Assembly (NCBI GenBank): GCA_015478945.1
Contig: JABUQX010113430.1
Coordinates: forward strand, 5,001 to 24,771
Length of the DNA: 19,771 bases
Direction of reading: 5' to 3'
Source: Trachelipus rathkii
Taxonomy: Eukaryota; Arthropoda; Malacostraca; Isopoda; Trachelipodidae
Part shown: positions 7,951-17,544 of the stretch, piece by piece
Layout of the letters: every line of letters starts with the position of its first letter
How positions within the stretch are numbered: position 1 is the stretch's first letter
Program-made: the position numbers and the translations under genes
The notes under the pieces: generated by a model
The model's database searches: none
What the model saw: the letters and a program-made list of their open reading frames with translations, nothing else
What the model was told of the DNA's origin: nothing

Positions 7951-10821
7951 AAGCCGTCGTTTTGTTTAGGAAAATAGCGAGAGAATGTGTAGAGCCTAAA
8001 GGCATTCATTCTTATACAATTGAGAATGAGGCAGAATGCATTAGCTAAAAAATGTGGCTATGGAATATACAGATTCTTTCATAGTAACTGACTTTGAAAA
8101 ATCGAGAATATCGAAAAATGCCGTTTAATCGTATTCGGGCCTGAAGGTAATGGAGTAAAAATACTTTATAATCCATCTAACGAGAACAGAAATGTTCCTT
8201 TATACATTATAGGCCATGATGTATTTAATCATTACTATGCCATAACAGAAGATAAGCTGAAGTTATGTTTTGAGAATACCAAGAAAAAGAATAAATATAT
8301 GAACGGTATCTTTTGCACTTATTGTTACACTTTCAACAGTAATAATAGATTGTACTAAACTTTAGACTGTGACCATTATGGATGTAGACAATCCCTAGAC
8401 GATAAGTGGGTCAAGGCTCATTTGATTCACGATGGTATAATTACAATAAGATACGTGAAATGTAGATCGTCGAATTTTATAATGCATTTTTTAAAAAAAC
8501 ATCAAGAATAATCACGTGCAAGAAAATTAAGATTTTGTACACTCTGCCTTGTTCAAATAAGGCTGATGCCACGGTAATTTCAACACGATTGGCACAAAAG
8601 CCTTTTGTACTATATGTAAAGAAAAATACGTGCCTAAAGGAAGACGAATATCATATATGCTACATGAAAAAAGAAAATTAAAAAAACAAAAGAAAGATAC
8701 TGATCCGGTGGTTTATACATGTTACTATGATATCGAGACATACCAGGGAAGAAAAGGATACTACGATAAGGAAGAAGAATAATAAGAATTGATCCTTATT
8801 TACTGTATGCCAGATGAATATGCGAAATGTGTAAGCAGATAAAGAGAAGGTATCACAAGTATGTTCACAATTGTGGTTCAAGACAAGAATATTAAATTAG
8901 AGACCGAAAAGAACACCTGTAAATCAATTTATAGATTTCCTGATGGAGTTTTCAGAGGAAAATCCTAAGTCAAGAAGTAATTGTTTGGCTGGCACATAAT
9001 GGTGGAAAAATTTTGATCATCAGTTCGTATATGCATCATTACTGACCCAACCAAGTTCAGATTCTATCAGGCAGAGTCCTATAAAAAGAGGCCAATAAAA
9101 TACTTTCAATGGGATCGAATTGGAAATATACCACTTCAAGTGGATACGTTGCTTTTCACACCATGTGCATTGAAAAGCTTGCCTAAATGCATGGGTGTTA
9201 GTGAAAAAGACAATTCCAAAGGTTTCTTTCCCTATACATTTTTAAATGAAGATACGTTGAATTATAAAGGACCTATTCCTGATAAGAAATTCTTCGAAGT
9301 AGATAAAATGTCAACAGATGAAAAGCTAGAATTTGAAGAGTACTATAATAAGTTTATAGGTAAAGAATACAATATTTATGAAGAATGTGAAAAGTATTGT
9401 GCCCAAGATGTTAATATACTAAGAAAATGTTTTGAGAAGTTTAGAAGTAGCTTCATTAAAGAATTTGATATAGATTGTCTAGATAACAACACAACAATTG
9501 CATCTTTATGCTTTACACTTTATAAAAATGTGTTTATGCCTGATGAAAAAATACTATTCTAGGTCGAGAGAACCCTAAACCTTTCACCTACGGAAGCAAT
9601 TCGCTGGCTCTTGTATCAAGAAAAATTGAAGCAATATAGACATAAGGATGCCGTAAACGTGGAGAGAAGGGGTTTAAAATTAAGAACAAGTGGCTTTACC
9701 CTGATGGGTTTGGTTATGTAAAAGGAGTGAAAACTGCGTTCCTATACCATGGTTGTGCATGGCATGGACATAAAGATTGCAATAAAGGAAAAGGGATGTT
9801 GCATAACGTATCGGCTGTTGACCGTTACAATCTCACCATGAAACAAGAAGATAGGTATAAAGAAGCAGGGTTTAATGTAGTACGTGTGTGGGAATGTGAA
9901 TGGAAGGTTCAAAAGACCCTAATCATTCAAGATCCTGATCATCCCGATGAAAACATAAGCATTAGCGACTATATTCAACGTCTTAGCAATGATGTTGTTA
10001 ACAACAGACTCATAATAGACAATTCATTGTTTGGGAGGCCGCACTGAACCATTCGTACATTTTACTACCCACCAACTAAAGGACAGAAGATCATGTATTT
10101 AGACTATACATCGCTCTTTATACTTATGTTCAGAAACGAATGAAATACCCTTGTGGTCCCCCTGAAAAACTAATAGGTGATAAAGTACCAGACATTGAAT
10201 CATTTAAGAATGGTATCAATGATAAATATTTCGGTGCAGCTTACGTTAAGATTCTTCCTCCTCAAGACTTATACATCCCAGTCCTCGCTAAACGAACCAA
10301 AAATAAATTAATATTTCCACTCTGTGTAAAATGTGTTGAAGAAAATTGTGCGAAATGCAATCATGACAAGAATGAACGTGCTATTGAAGGTGTATACACA
10401 ACACCTGAAATTCAGTTAGCATTAGAGATGGGGTACGAAATAATTAAAAATTTGAAGTTTGGTCGTTTAAAGAGAAGGAGTTTTTATTTGAAGGATATGT
10501 GAACCATTTCTTAAAAATAAAAACAGAGGCATCAGGGCCACCAAATAATATTCACGAAGACGATCCTGATTTCGAGGAAAAACTTAAAGAGTTTGTCCGT
10601 CTTTTCAGAGAAAAGGAAGATGTCGAACTTGATATTAACAATATCAAGAAAAACCCTGGGATGCGGTTCATTGCAAAATTATGTCTCAATTCTCTTTGGG
10701 GAAAATTTGCACAAAATACGCCTACAAGAGGCGATGTAGTATGTACTAGTGATAAACAAGTATGGGAATTAATCAATCAATGTGACAATGAAGTCAGCTA
10801 GCGTTATTTCCAATAGGCTGT

Positions 10822-10884
10822 AATATTTGTAACAGTTGTCAAGAAATGCAGCTAGCCGAACGTCCGTCAACTGTTACAAATATT
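10822..10884. repeat. 17-bp perfect inverted repeat inside the polymerase
   Basis: AATATTTGTAACAGTTG (10822-10838) is complemented exactly at 10868-10884 with a 29-base loop. The right arm overlaps sequence coding the conserved segment before motif C; the left arm and loop have no polymerase counterpart and follow a frame break at 10801. Confidence 0.85.
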
Positions 10885-11625
10885 CTATCGCATCGTTTAC
10901 GACTGCATATGCACGTATAAAATTATACGAGCTCCTTAACAAAGTCAAACAAAGGGCATTGTATTGCGATACAGACTCTTTGTATTTTTGTCGCTGGAGA
11001 AAACGATGAAGTTATTGAAACAGGAAACTTTTTAGGTGAACTAACAGATGAAAATAGCAGAAATAATCAAGAACATACGGTGATTCTTTTGTGTGTACTG
11101 GACCTAAGTCTTATGTTGTAGAATAAGAACGGCAGATGGGAATATAAACATATTGTAAAAGCCAAAGGTCTTAAACAATCAATAAGATACAAAGGATATC
11201 TATTATTTTGAAAACATTGTTTGAAAGTTAACGTATGATCTCTGCCTGAAAATGTATAGGTCACGATGAGTCAGTTGTACTAATGATATCAAAAAACCAT
11301 GATGTTACAGTGAATGCAATGAATGAAATACAATCTGATAATGTTGATAAAGAATGATGCACGAGGACGTGATCTAGCCTCATAAAAAAAGCTGGCACGA
11401 TAGACGAGTCAGGAAGAATCTTAATGCTAAATCTTACACGGAAGTAACAGAGGAGGGTTATGTTACAGTGTGTCTAATATAACTTTTCAGCCTGGGAAAT
11501 ATGGAGGTGTTAGTATTGTTGCTGGTACTAAAATGGTCCAACACACAACCGATAAGCGAATCCTTATTAAAAATTCATGTCGCACTGCATCATATGGTTA
11601 TAAGGGCACATTAATTTCCATTTAA

Positions 11626-11828
11626 AATATATTATAAACATATTTATCTATGTCTAATGTATACTGTTATAATGTTTTTTCCATGTACAAATTCTAATAT
11701 AATGTAAATAATAAAAGTTATTTTTATTAGCCCTTGCATAAAATCAATTTTCATGTTTAGAGTTGGTTTTTCTGAAAGGGGGCGGAGCCTAAAAAGAGAT
11801 AAAGATAAAAATATTTTTATTTTTTACT
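11626..11828 (+). other. PolB 3' untranslated region
   Basis: A/T-rich, non-coding sequence between the polymerase stop and the right TIR. AATAAA at 11710-11715 is a candidate polyadenylation signal 85 bp after the stop. Confidence 0.4.
11710..11715 (+). terminator. Candidate polyadenylation signal AATAAA
   Basis: A canonical hexamer at a plausible distance from the stop codon at 11623. In A/T-rich DNA the motif also arises by chance. Confidence 0.35.
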
Positions 11829-11836
11829 ATAATTGT

Positions 11837-11867
11837 TGTGTGTGTGTGTGTGTGTGTGTGTTGTGTG

Positions 11868-11898
<31 letters not shown>

Positions 11899-11907
11899 TG
11901 TGTGTGT
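11837..11907. repeat. (TG)n microsatellite, inner edge of right TIR
   Basis: Imperfect TG array, mirror of the left CA array at 6255-6364. Confidence 0.92.
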
Positions 11908-12002
11908 CATTTATTCTTAGTTCTGTACAATAAGTTTAGGTCACAGGATACGTTAAATCTTTGCTTAATATTACTGCGTTAATGTAAAATTCAGCATTGA
12001 TA

Positions 12003-12560
12003 TGTTAGAGACATGCTTGAAAAAGTGTGAATAGGCTACGTTTTCGCAGTAATGCTATGTTACTTATCGTTGCCAAGTATGGCGAACTTTGTTAATGATA
12101 TGGCAGTTTAATTCGGGCTTTACGGGTGTGTAAGGCTTGTCGTTGGCACATTTTATTTTCTTAGTTCATGTTACAGTATGTTAGCTATTTATTGTGGGGG
12201 AAACCTTATTACGTTAGAGTATATTCGTTTACGCTGATCAGTATGATAATTATCCATTGTTGTGATAAATTTTTTTGCTAAATGCTATTGTGTCAGTGTA
12301 CGATTAACGTTAATATGGTAGATGTATGCGTCAAAAAGTAAGAATAGGCAACGTTTTGCGTTGGCAATGTTAGTTTCTTTACTGGTGCTTAAGTGTGGGC
12401 TTTGTTAAATGTTATCATTTATTTGGGTTTAAGGTGGCTTTAGGTTTGTCTTGTACAAATTATTTTTCTTAGTTGCAGCGTGATGCTGATGTTAGCTTAT
12501 TAATGTGAAAACTTTGTTACGTGTCCAGCATATATTCGTTGATCAAGGTATAAAGACCTT
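12003..12560. repeat. Diverged tandem duplication of a 250-300-bp block in right TIR
   Basis: Copy one (from 12003) starts TTAGAGACATGC and copy two (from about 12316) starts GGTAGATGTATGC. Both then run AAAAAGT..GAATAGGC.ACGTTTT, a TGTTA block, GGGCTTT, a TTTTCTTAG block and ATATTCGTT in the same order. The left TIR has only one counterpart (about 5850-6170). Confidence 0.7.
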
Positions 12561-13257
12561 GATTTTATGTTATGTTTATCCAAAATCATACTCGAAATGT
12601 GACTTGAATCATAATCAATAGATCTTAATATAGGTCAACAAGAATGGTGGATAGGTGGGTGGGTGGTTTATTTACCTGATTTACATGTATATTAGGGTAT
12701 CGTAAAAACGTAAATTTTTTCACGTTATAAACATGAAAAGTATAAAAAATTTGACAATAATAATCAAATATCAAATGAAATATAAACACAAAAATAAATA
12801 AATAAATATATAATTTTAATAAAAAAATTAAAAAAAATAAAAATAAAAAATAAAAAAAAAATAAAATAAAAATAACGTTTAGAAAATATAAATTTTAAAA
12901 CAAAGTGAAAAATAAAATAATATAAAAATTAAAAATAATAAAATTAAACACAAGTATAAATGTGAAATAAAAAAAATTTATAAAAAATAGTAAACAGTAT
13001 ATGCATGTTTCAACTTAGGAAAAAAAAAATTAGTTAACGTTTATAAAAAGAAAATGAGATTTGAAAATAGAAATGTTAGTCTTCTAACATTTAGAAAAAC
13101 GGTTTATCTCTGCAAGATGCGATCCTTTTGACGAATATGTACTGGGTTAGATTACTAGATGCAGTTATTGTAACAGTAATGAATCGTTGGTAAATTATTA
13201 AATGAATGTTTATAACTCGGCATCGTATCGGCTCCAGCACCGGTGCCACTACAAACT

Positions 13258-13530
13258 CTGAATCCTTCCTCATTCCTCCTTTCTTCCTCCTTTCCTCCTC
13301 CTTTTTCCTTCCTCCTTTCTTCCTCATTCTTTCCTTTCTTCTTCTTTCCTCCCCTCCTCTGTTTTTGCATTCGCATTGCATTTCTATCTTCTTTTTTTTT
13401 TTCATATGGGGACCGACCTCCGGTGGGGTCCCTAGGAGCTCCGAAACCGAACCAACCCGACTCCGCTCCGAATCCGACTCCAACTCCGTCTCCGTCTCGC
13501 GACTCCAACTCAACGTCTCGTCTCCGACTC
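13258..13530. repeat. Polypyrimidine run, hairpin and hexamer tract in right TIR
   Basis: TTCCTCC-type polypyrimidine (13258-13400), a GGGGACC..GGGGTCCC hairpin (13408-13432) and CCGACTCC-type hexamers (13440-13530) mirror the left arm at 5018-5262. Long Ser/Pro/Phe-rich frames across it are composition artefacts. Confidence 0.85.
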
Positions 13531-13754
13531 CGTCTCCTTCAACCTTTCTCCAAGTTTCAGGCTTCTACGATCAGTTTTAATTTTTTTATGGGGGCAGCGC
13601 TCCCCCTTACGAGGGGACGCCAGAGGAACGTAATCTCGTCTCGACGAGATTGCATCATATATAGCACACATCTAAATTTCATTCCGATACGTTAAGCCTA
13701 ACATGGTTTTCAGGACGAATTTGACCTTGGCGCTAAGGGCAGCACACCCTTAGG

Positions 13755-13771
13755 GGTGACCTACGGTCACC
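13755..13771. other. TIR hairpin GGTGACC-TAC-GGTCACC
   Basis: A 7-bp perfect stem in the right arm. The left equivalent near 4775-4790 is a weaker GTGAC/GTCAC pairing. Confidence 0.7.
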
Positions 13772-14040
13772 AAAACCCGCCTGTGACTCACCTGCTCGAT
13801 TGGAAATCGTTAAGCCAATCTTTTGGCTCAACCCGACCACACACACACACAAGGGGCGTAGGCGTTATAAATTCACCTTCGCTCTCGGGGGCGACCCCCT
13901 CTATCTATACAATCTACAGACTTGAAACTTTCGGATTCGTCCTTGATACCATATATAGATTATATTCCAGGTTTGAAAGCAATATTCTATTGCCTTCATA
14001 TCGAAAAGGCTGGCCGAGCTCCGGAGCGGGCAATACTACT

Positions 14041-14046
14041 TATATA

Positions 14047-14104
<58 letters not shown>

Positions 14105-14245
14105 TATTATATATATATATATCTATATATATAATATTATATATATATCAGCTAGTATATATATATATATATATATAAAATATATATATATATATATACT
14201 ATATATATTATATTAGTATATATTATATGATATATATATATAATA

Positions 14246-14293
<48 letters not shown>

Positions 14294-14320
14294 TTATTAT
14301 ATATAATATATATATATATA
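14041..14320. repeat. (AT)n array between PolB element and transposase fragment
   Basis: Imperfect TA array starting at the outer end of the right TIR and ending where the N-terminal transposase fragment breaks off. It pairs with the 3468-4062 array on the other side. Confidence 0.95.
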
Positions 14321-14526
14321 TAAAACCTTCTAGAGTTCATTTTTGCAAAATTCTCAGCTCAAATAAGGTGCCCATTGCTTGTCGTGGTCCCCAACAGGAA
14401 TGCCAAAATATACCTTATAGGTCTCACAGATATATTCACAGGGTACGTGTTTGCTAGTGTCTTAATAAATTCACTGCAGACGTAACAAAATGCTTCTGCC
14501 TGATATTCGCAGCCTCTTGATGCCAT
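14321..14526 (-). pseudogene. Candidate CMC transposase family, N-terminal part
   Basis: On the minus strand a start at 14526 reads MASRGCEYQAEAFCYVC, then FIKT. After a one-base shift comes CETYKVYFGIPVGDHDKQWAP, followed by a stop where the family has Cys, EFCKN, and LEGF at the AT array. From memory this is the zinc-finger-like N-terminus (FCYVC, then H..C..C) of the same family whose C-terminal half is at 2446-3467. Order and strand agree with one gene split by the inner insertion. About 65 residues remain, with one frameshift and a lost Cys. Confidence 0.7.
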
Positions 14527-14540
14527 CCGTGCTGAATGCA

Positions 14541-14857
14541 CCTGTCAAAGACAACGTATCTCCACTTGAACAACTACTAGAAGACTGATGAACTAATCAA
14601 CTAACTACATTGATACTTGAGCTTACGTTCTCTGAATTTATTTCGTCATCTAAGTTGCAAGAACGTTCAAGAAATAAAAATGTGTCGTGTGTTTAAAAAA
14701 TATTAATTTTCTCTGAAATGTAAATAGATCAGCTTGAAAACAAAGATGTTAAGGTAACAAAAGCAAAGTTTGAAGGGAATAATATTAGTTTTCTTTGCTT
14801 TCTACACATAAGCAATTAATAAATATTGCTTTCAATGCAAAGAATTTTTTCTTTTTT
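14541..14857. other. 5' flank of the transposase-like gene
   Basis: A/T-rich sequence between the start codon of the minus-strand gene and the right end of the CACTA-like element; it would hold its promoter. No specific motif stands out. Confidence 0.4.
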
Positions 14858-14869
14858 TGTTACATAGTG
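14858..14869 (-). repeat. CACTA-like element, right terminal inverted repeat
   Basis: TGTTACATAGTG on the + strand, the complement of CACTATGTAACA, followed by the TTA duplication at 14870-14872. Confidence 0.65.
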
Positions 14870-15799
14870 TTACTTCATGTTACTTCACCATGTTACTTCA
14901 TGTTACTTCACCTATCCACTCCAATGCTGATGACTCGACCTTTCATTACTCTCTTTATTTTGATAGACTTCTCTCCCTACAATAATTAGCTCATGCTAAA
15001 AGTGCGGCCTTGGGAAAATTAACCTCTGATCTTTCTGAATTTCTAATTGGAGCATTGATAACAAGGTTTTTTTCAATACCTCAGAAACTCATTTCTTCCA
15101 TTTTTCTACTCCATATAATCTTCCACACAAATATAACATCATCTTAGGAAACACACAACTCAAATCTTCGTTTGCCCTTAATATTCTTGGTGTTTCTTTA
15201 CCTCGTGACTTTAATTGGAAGGATCAAATTTTTTTCTCTTTCAAAACAAGCGTCGTAGAGATTGGATGTTCGGAAGAGTCTTCAGAATTTTTAGCGCTGC
15301 CACAATTGCTTGCTCTTTACTGGAATGTCGTTCACCCTTATATGGAAGTGGAGTATACCTCAAACATGTGGGGTGGTTCCACTCGCACAGTTCTTTTTGA
15401 AAAGGTGAGATCTAGGTTTTTTCGTCTTACTAATTCTCCTGTTCTTACTAATTCTATTCAGTGTCTTTCTACCCATCTAGTTGTTCTCTTTATTCTATCG
15501 CCATTACAACAGAAACTGCACTTCTGAACTCTTCAGATTTCAACACGCCTTTCTACACAGTCTCATCCTTTCTCTAAACAACTCTTTATTCCAGACTTCA
15601 TCGCTATGTTCAAACTTACATGTACTCCACAGGTAAAGTCTGGAACACACACTCCCTTTACCTATTTCCTAACTACCTTTGACTTGAACATTTTTAAATA
15701 CCGTGTGTCGGGGTGTATTGGCCTTTCAATTTGATATGGCTAGAGATCTCTCTGCAGCCCTGGTAGAATCAGGTAGGCCTTTGGTCCCTGCCCACCAGA

Positions 15800-15802
<3 letters not shown>
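14870..15802 (+). pseudogene. Jockey-type reverse transcriptase, 3' fragment and tail
   Basis: This continues the reverse transcriptase broken at 2183. It reads VTSPIHSNADDSTFHYS, containing the catalytic ADD of motif C (14926-14934), then LNILGVSLPRDFNWKDQI, FSAATIACSLL, and NVVHPYMEVEY..NMWGGSTRTVL with RSRFFRLTNSP, the usual C-terminal region of these ORFs. The copy is degenerate, with frameshifts near 15150, 15300 and 15340. The 3' tail (15740-15802, CCTGGTAGAATCAGGTAGG and onwards) resembles the tail of the opposing copy at 15932-15990. An AT array follows. The motif-C start joins in frame to the 5' fragment once the transposon is removed. Confidence 0.8.
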
Positions 15803-15840
<38 letters not shown>

Positions 15841-15931
15841 TTATTATATATTATATATATATATATATAATATATATATATTTATATTATATATATATAT
15901 ATATTATATATATATATATTATATAATTTTT
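15803..15931. repeat. (AT)n array between two convergent Jockey tails
   Basis: Imperfect TA array flanked on both sides by related 3' tails of non-LTR copies in opposite orientation. Confidence 0.93.
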
Positions 15932-17135
15932 TTATGTCTACTTTGGTAGGTAAAGGCCAGAGCCTACCAAATTCCACTGGGGCTGGGGAACATTTCTAAA
16001 TTCTAAGTCTAAATTAAAGTCAACACTTCCCGATAAACGGCATTTGAAAGTGTGCAAGTCATAGAAAATAGATAAAGGGGAGTCTGTTCAAGATTTTACC
16101 AGTGAGTACATTCAAGATTGAGCATAGAGGTTAATTATGTGGTCAGAGAGTTTGGAACCCTGGAATAAAAATTAAAAAAAGAATATTTAAATCCTGACAA
16201 AAGAAAAATTGGCGTGTCGCACCAGCCCTTCTCAATGGAGGTTGGTATCTGACTGTAGAGTTAGGAAGATAAATGTCCGTTCTAATTGCAATGGTATACA
16301 GAGAGAGAGAGTGACGAGCAAGAATTCGACGGGTAGAAATAGACTGGAGAGAGTTGGTACTTAAAGCGAAATCTCATAAGTTCCACCACTTCAAGAAGAG
16401 ATAGGTGTGGAATCATCCCAGATATGCAAAAAATTCTCCATACAGGGGAAGACGACACCCCATTTTAAGAGCAAGCAACTTGGGTGTTGTGAAGAAATTT
16501 TGAAGAGGCCTCAGAACACCCAAACTCTTATAAACGTTTTTGCAAAGCTAAACAATTTGTCCCTTCAAGAAAGATCACGAGAAAAAAAAAAGAATATTAA
16601 AGAGAGAGAAAGGCCTTACTTGTGTGTTCTCGAAGAAGTTGTTAAGTTGCAAGGAAGATTATGTCGAGTGGAAAGATGAAGGAACTAAGCTTCTGAGGTG
16701 TTGAAGACATCCATGATTTTCATGCCCCAATTATAAATTTGAGAAAGATCAGAGATCAGTGTGTTAATTCCTGGTGGGCGTAACGTCTATCAAAATAATA
16801 TTAGTGATGAAGAGGAGGTCATCAGGACTGTAGTAGATAGGTGATGCAGATAATGGAGAGTTCGTTAATGAGAAGCAGAAATAGAGTTGCGAAAATGACA
16901 GAACTCTGAGGAACATCATTATTCATAGTTTTAAGGGATTAACGGTAGTCAGTAATACCAACTGACACAGAACGACCGGAATGAAAATCAGAGGAGAGGG
17001 GCCGCAGAGAAAGGATAAAAACCGAAAGTGGGAACAAGTTTAGATATCAAAGCTTAGTGCCAGACTCTATCGAATTTTTCTATATGTCTATCGCCAACGC
17101 AAAATATTTAATAAAATGCCTATCAGCAAAGGTCC
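15932..17135 (-). pseudogene. Second Jockey-type reverse transcriptase, inverted and degenerate
   Basis: Reading the minus strand from 17135: ALAIDI then FDRVWH (motif A region, about 17100-17040), GFYPF, FHSGRSVSVGI, VPQSSVIFATLFLLLINEL (about 16930-16870), SDLSQIYNWGMK, FLHLSTRHNLPC (about 16650), FAKTF..LGVL..FFTTPKLLALK (about 16540-16460) and PCMENFLHIWDDST (about 16440-16400). The motif-C ADD is degraded to a DD near 16820. Many stops and shifts exist. The same motif order as the plus-strand copy indicates the same or a sister family. It is 5'-truncated at a CT array and its tail faces the plus-strand copy. Confidence 0.75.
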
Positions 17136-17140
17136 AAGAG

Positions 17141-17161
17141 TGAAAGAGAAGATCTCTCTCT

Positions 17162-17204
<43 letters not shown>

Positions 17205-17257
17205 GATCTCTCTTCTCTCTCCTCGTCGTCGGGTCCTCTCTCCTCTCAGCATCTCTC

Positions 17258-17287
<30 letters not shown>
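17141..17287. repeat. (CT)n microsatellite, interrupted
   Basis: Two long CT runs are separated by a CGTCGTCGGGTCC-containing stretch. The Leu/Ser-rich frame across it is not a gene. Confidence 0.95.
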
Positions 17288-17292
<5 letters not shown>

Positions 17293-17544
17293 GATGAGCG
17301 CTTCTTACGAAAGTCATACGGCGATCAGAAATAAGAAAAGTTGGAGGTTTCCAAATCTTCCTCTTAAGAATAGATTAGAGAACTGAAGGTTAAAGCGATC
17401 GGAAACGATAGTTAGAAGGCCGAAAGGGTCCCGTCCCCTTTTACGGTACAGGCTGAATGAGTGCTCCTTGCCAGCAGGAAGGGAAGGTCGACCTCGAATT
17501 ACAGAGACGAAATAGTTTCACCCTTTGGCAGGATGTAAGCTTGG
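17288..17544. other. Unassigned, possibly body of a minus-strand SINE
   Basis: Moderately GC sequence downstream (in minus-strand sense) of the tRNA-like head. No protein or repeat family recognised, and no terminal tail visible. Confidence 0.3.

Larger units (their letters stand above)
7391..11625 (+). pseudogene. Protein-primed family-B DNA polymerase (Maverick/adintovirus type), frameshifted
   Basis: This enzyme would copy the element from its ends using a protein primer. The start MMVKRRGRH at 7391 is tentative. Next comes a region with Cys pairs (FCTYC near 8313, FCTIC near 8601, HICYM near 8652). Exonuclease motifs: ExoI YYDIET (Asp 8729), ExoII HNGG then FD (8995-9019, split by one extra base), ExoIII YCAQDV (Asp 9407). 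An inserted HGCAWHG...WECE module follows (9750-9900). Polymerase motifs: A DYTSLF (Asp 10102), B KLCLNSLWGKF (10676-10708), C YCDTDS (10962-10979). The C-terminus has FLGELTDE, GPKSYVV, and DKR..ASYGY before TAA at 11623. About 1,200 residues would be typical for this polymerase type. At least ten frameshifts or stops break it, mostly small indels; the longest open pieces are 9140-9562, 9727-10047, 10140-10502 and 10499-10801. Confidence 0.9.
4505..14039 (+). mobile_element. PolB-only element with giant hairpin-rich terminal inverted repeats
   Basis: A 9.5-kb unit bounded by inverted repeats of about 1.9 kb (left) and 2.2 kb (right). The internal 5.4 kb holds one recognisable gene, a protein-primed family-B DNA polymerase pseudogene. 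Both ends start GTAGTA(A)TTGC. Related Mavericks/Polintons are usually 15-20 kb and also encode an integrase, ATPase, protease and capsid proteins, none of which I can see. There is no room for them: the space before the polymerase (6376-7390) shows only stop-filled DNA. No target duplication is visible, because AT arrays border or lie close to both sides. It could be a deleted Maverick/adintovirus derivative or a distinct small self-replicating family. Confidence 0.75.
11829..14039 (-). repeat. Right terminal inverted repeat of PolB element
   Basis: Inverted copy of 4505-6375, read here from the inside out: TG array, unique block, an extra duplicated block (12003-12560), A-rich repeats, conserved block, polypyrimidine run, GACTCC-type hexamers, hairpin zone, and CCTTCATATCGAAAAGG at 13993-14009. 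The last match to the left arm is GCAATACTAC at 14030-14039, directly against an AT array. Length differences reflect the duplicated block here and the T-rich array expansion on the left. Confidence 0.9.
2184..14869 (-). mobile_element. CACTA-like (CMC) DNA transposon carrying a nested insertion
   Basis: The left end is CACTATGTAGCA (2184-2195). The right end, read on the minus strand, is CACTATGTAACA (14858-14869), an 11 of 12 match. Both are flanked by TTA. CACTA-family (EnSpm/CMC) elements typically begin CACTA and duplicate 3 bp at the target. The two halves of one minus-strand protein lie just inside the ends. The element sits inside a reverse-transcriptase ORF whose frame is recovered when it is removed. 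Most of its length is a later insertion (AT arrays, about 440 bp of unassigned DNA and the PolB element), so the original transposon would have been only about 2-3 kb. Alternatives are PIF/Harbinger, which also makes 3-bp TWA duplications, or another CMC branch. Confidence 0.65.

Noticed and set aside
17116..17334. Leu/Ser-rich 72-residue frame
   Set aside because: It is a translation of the CT array.
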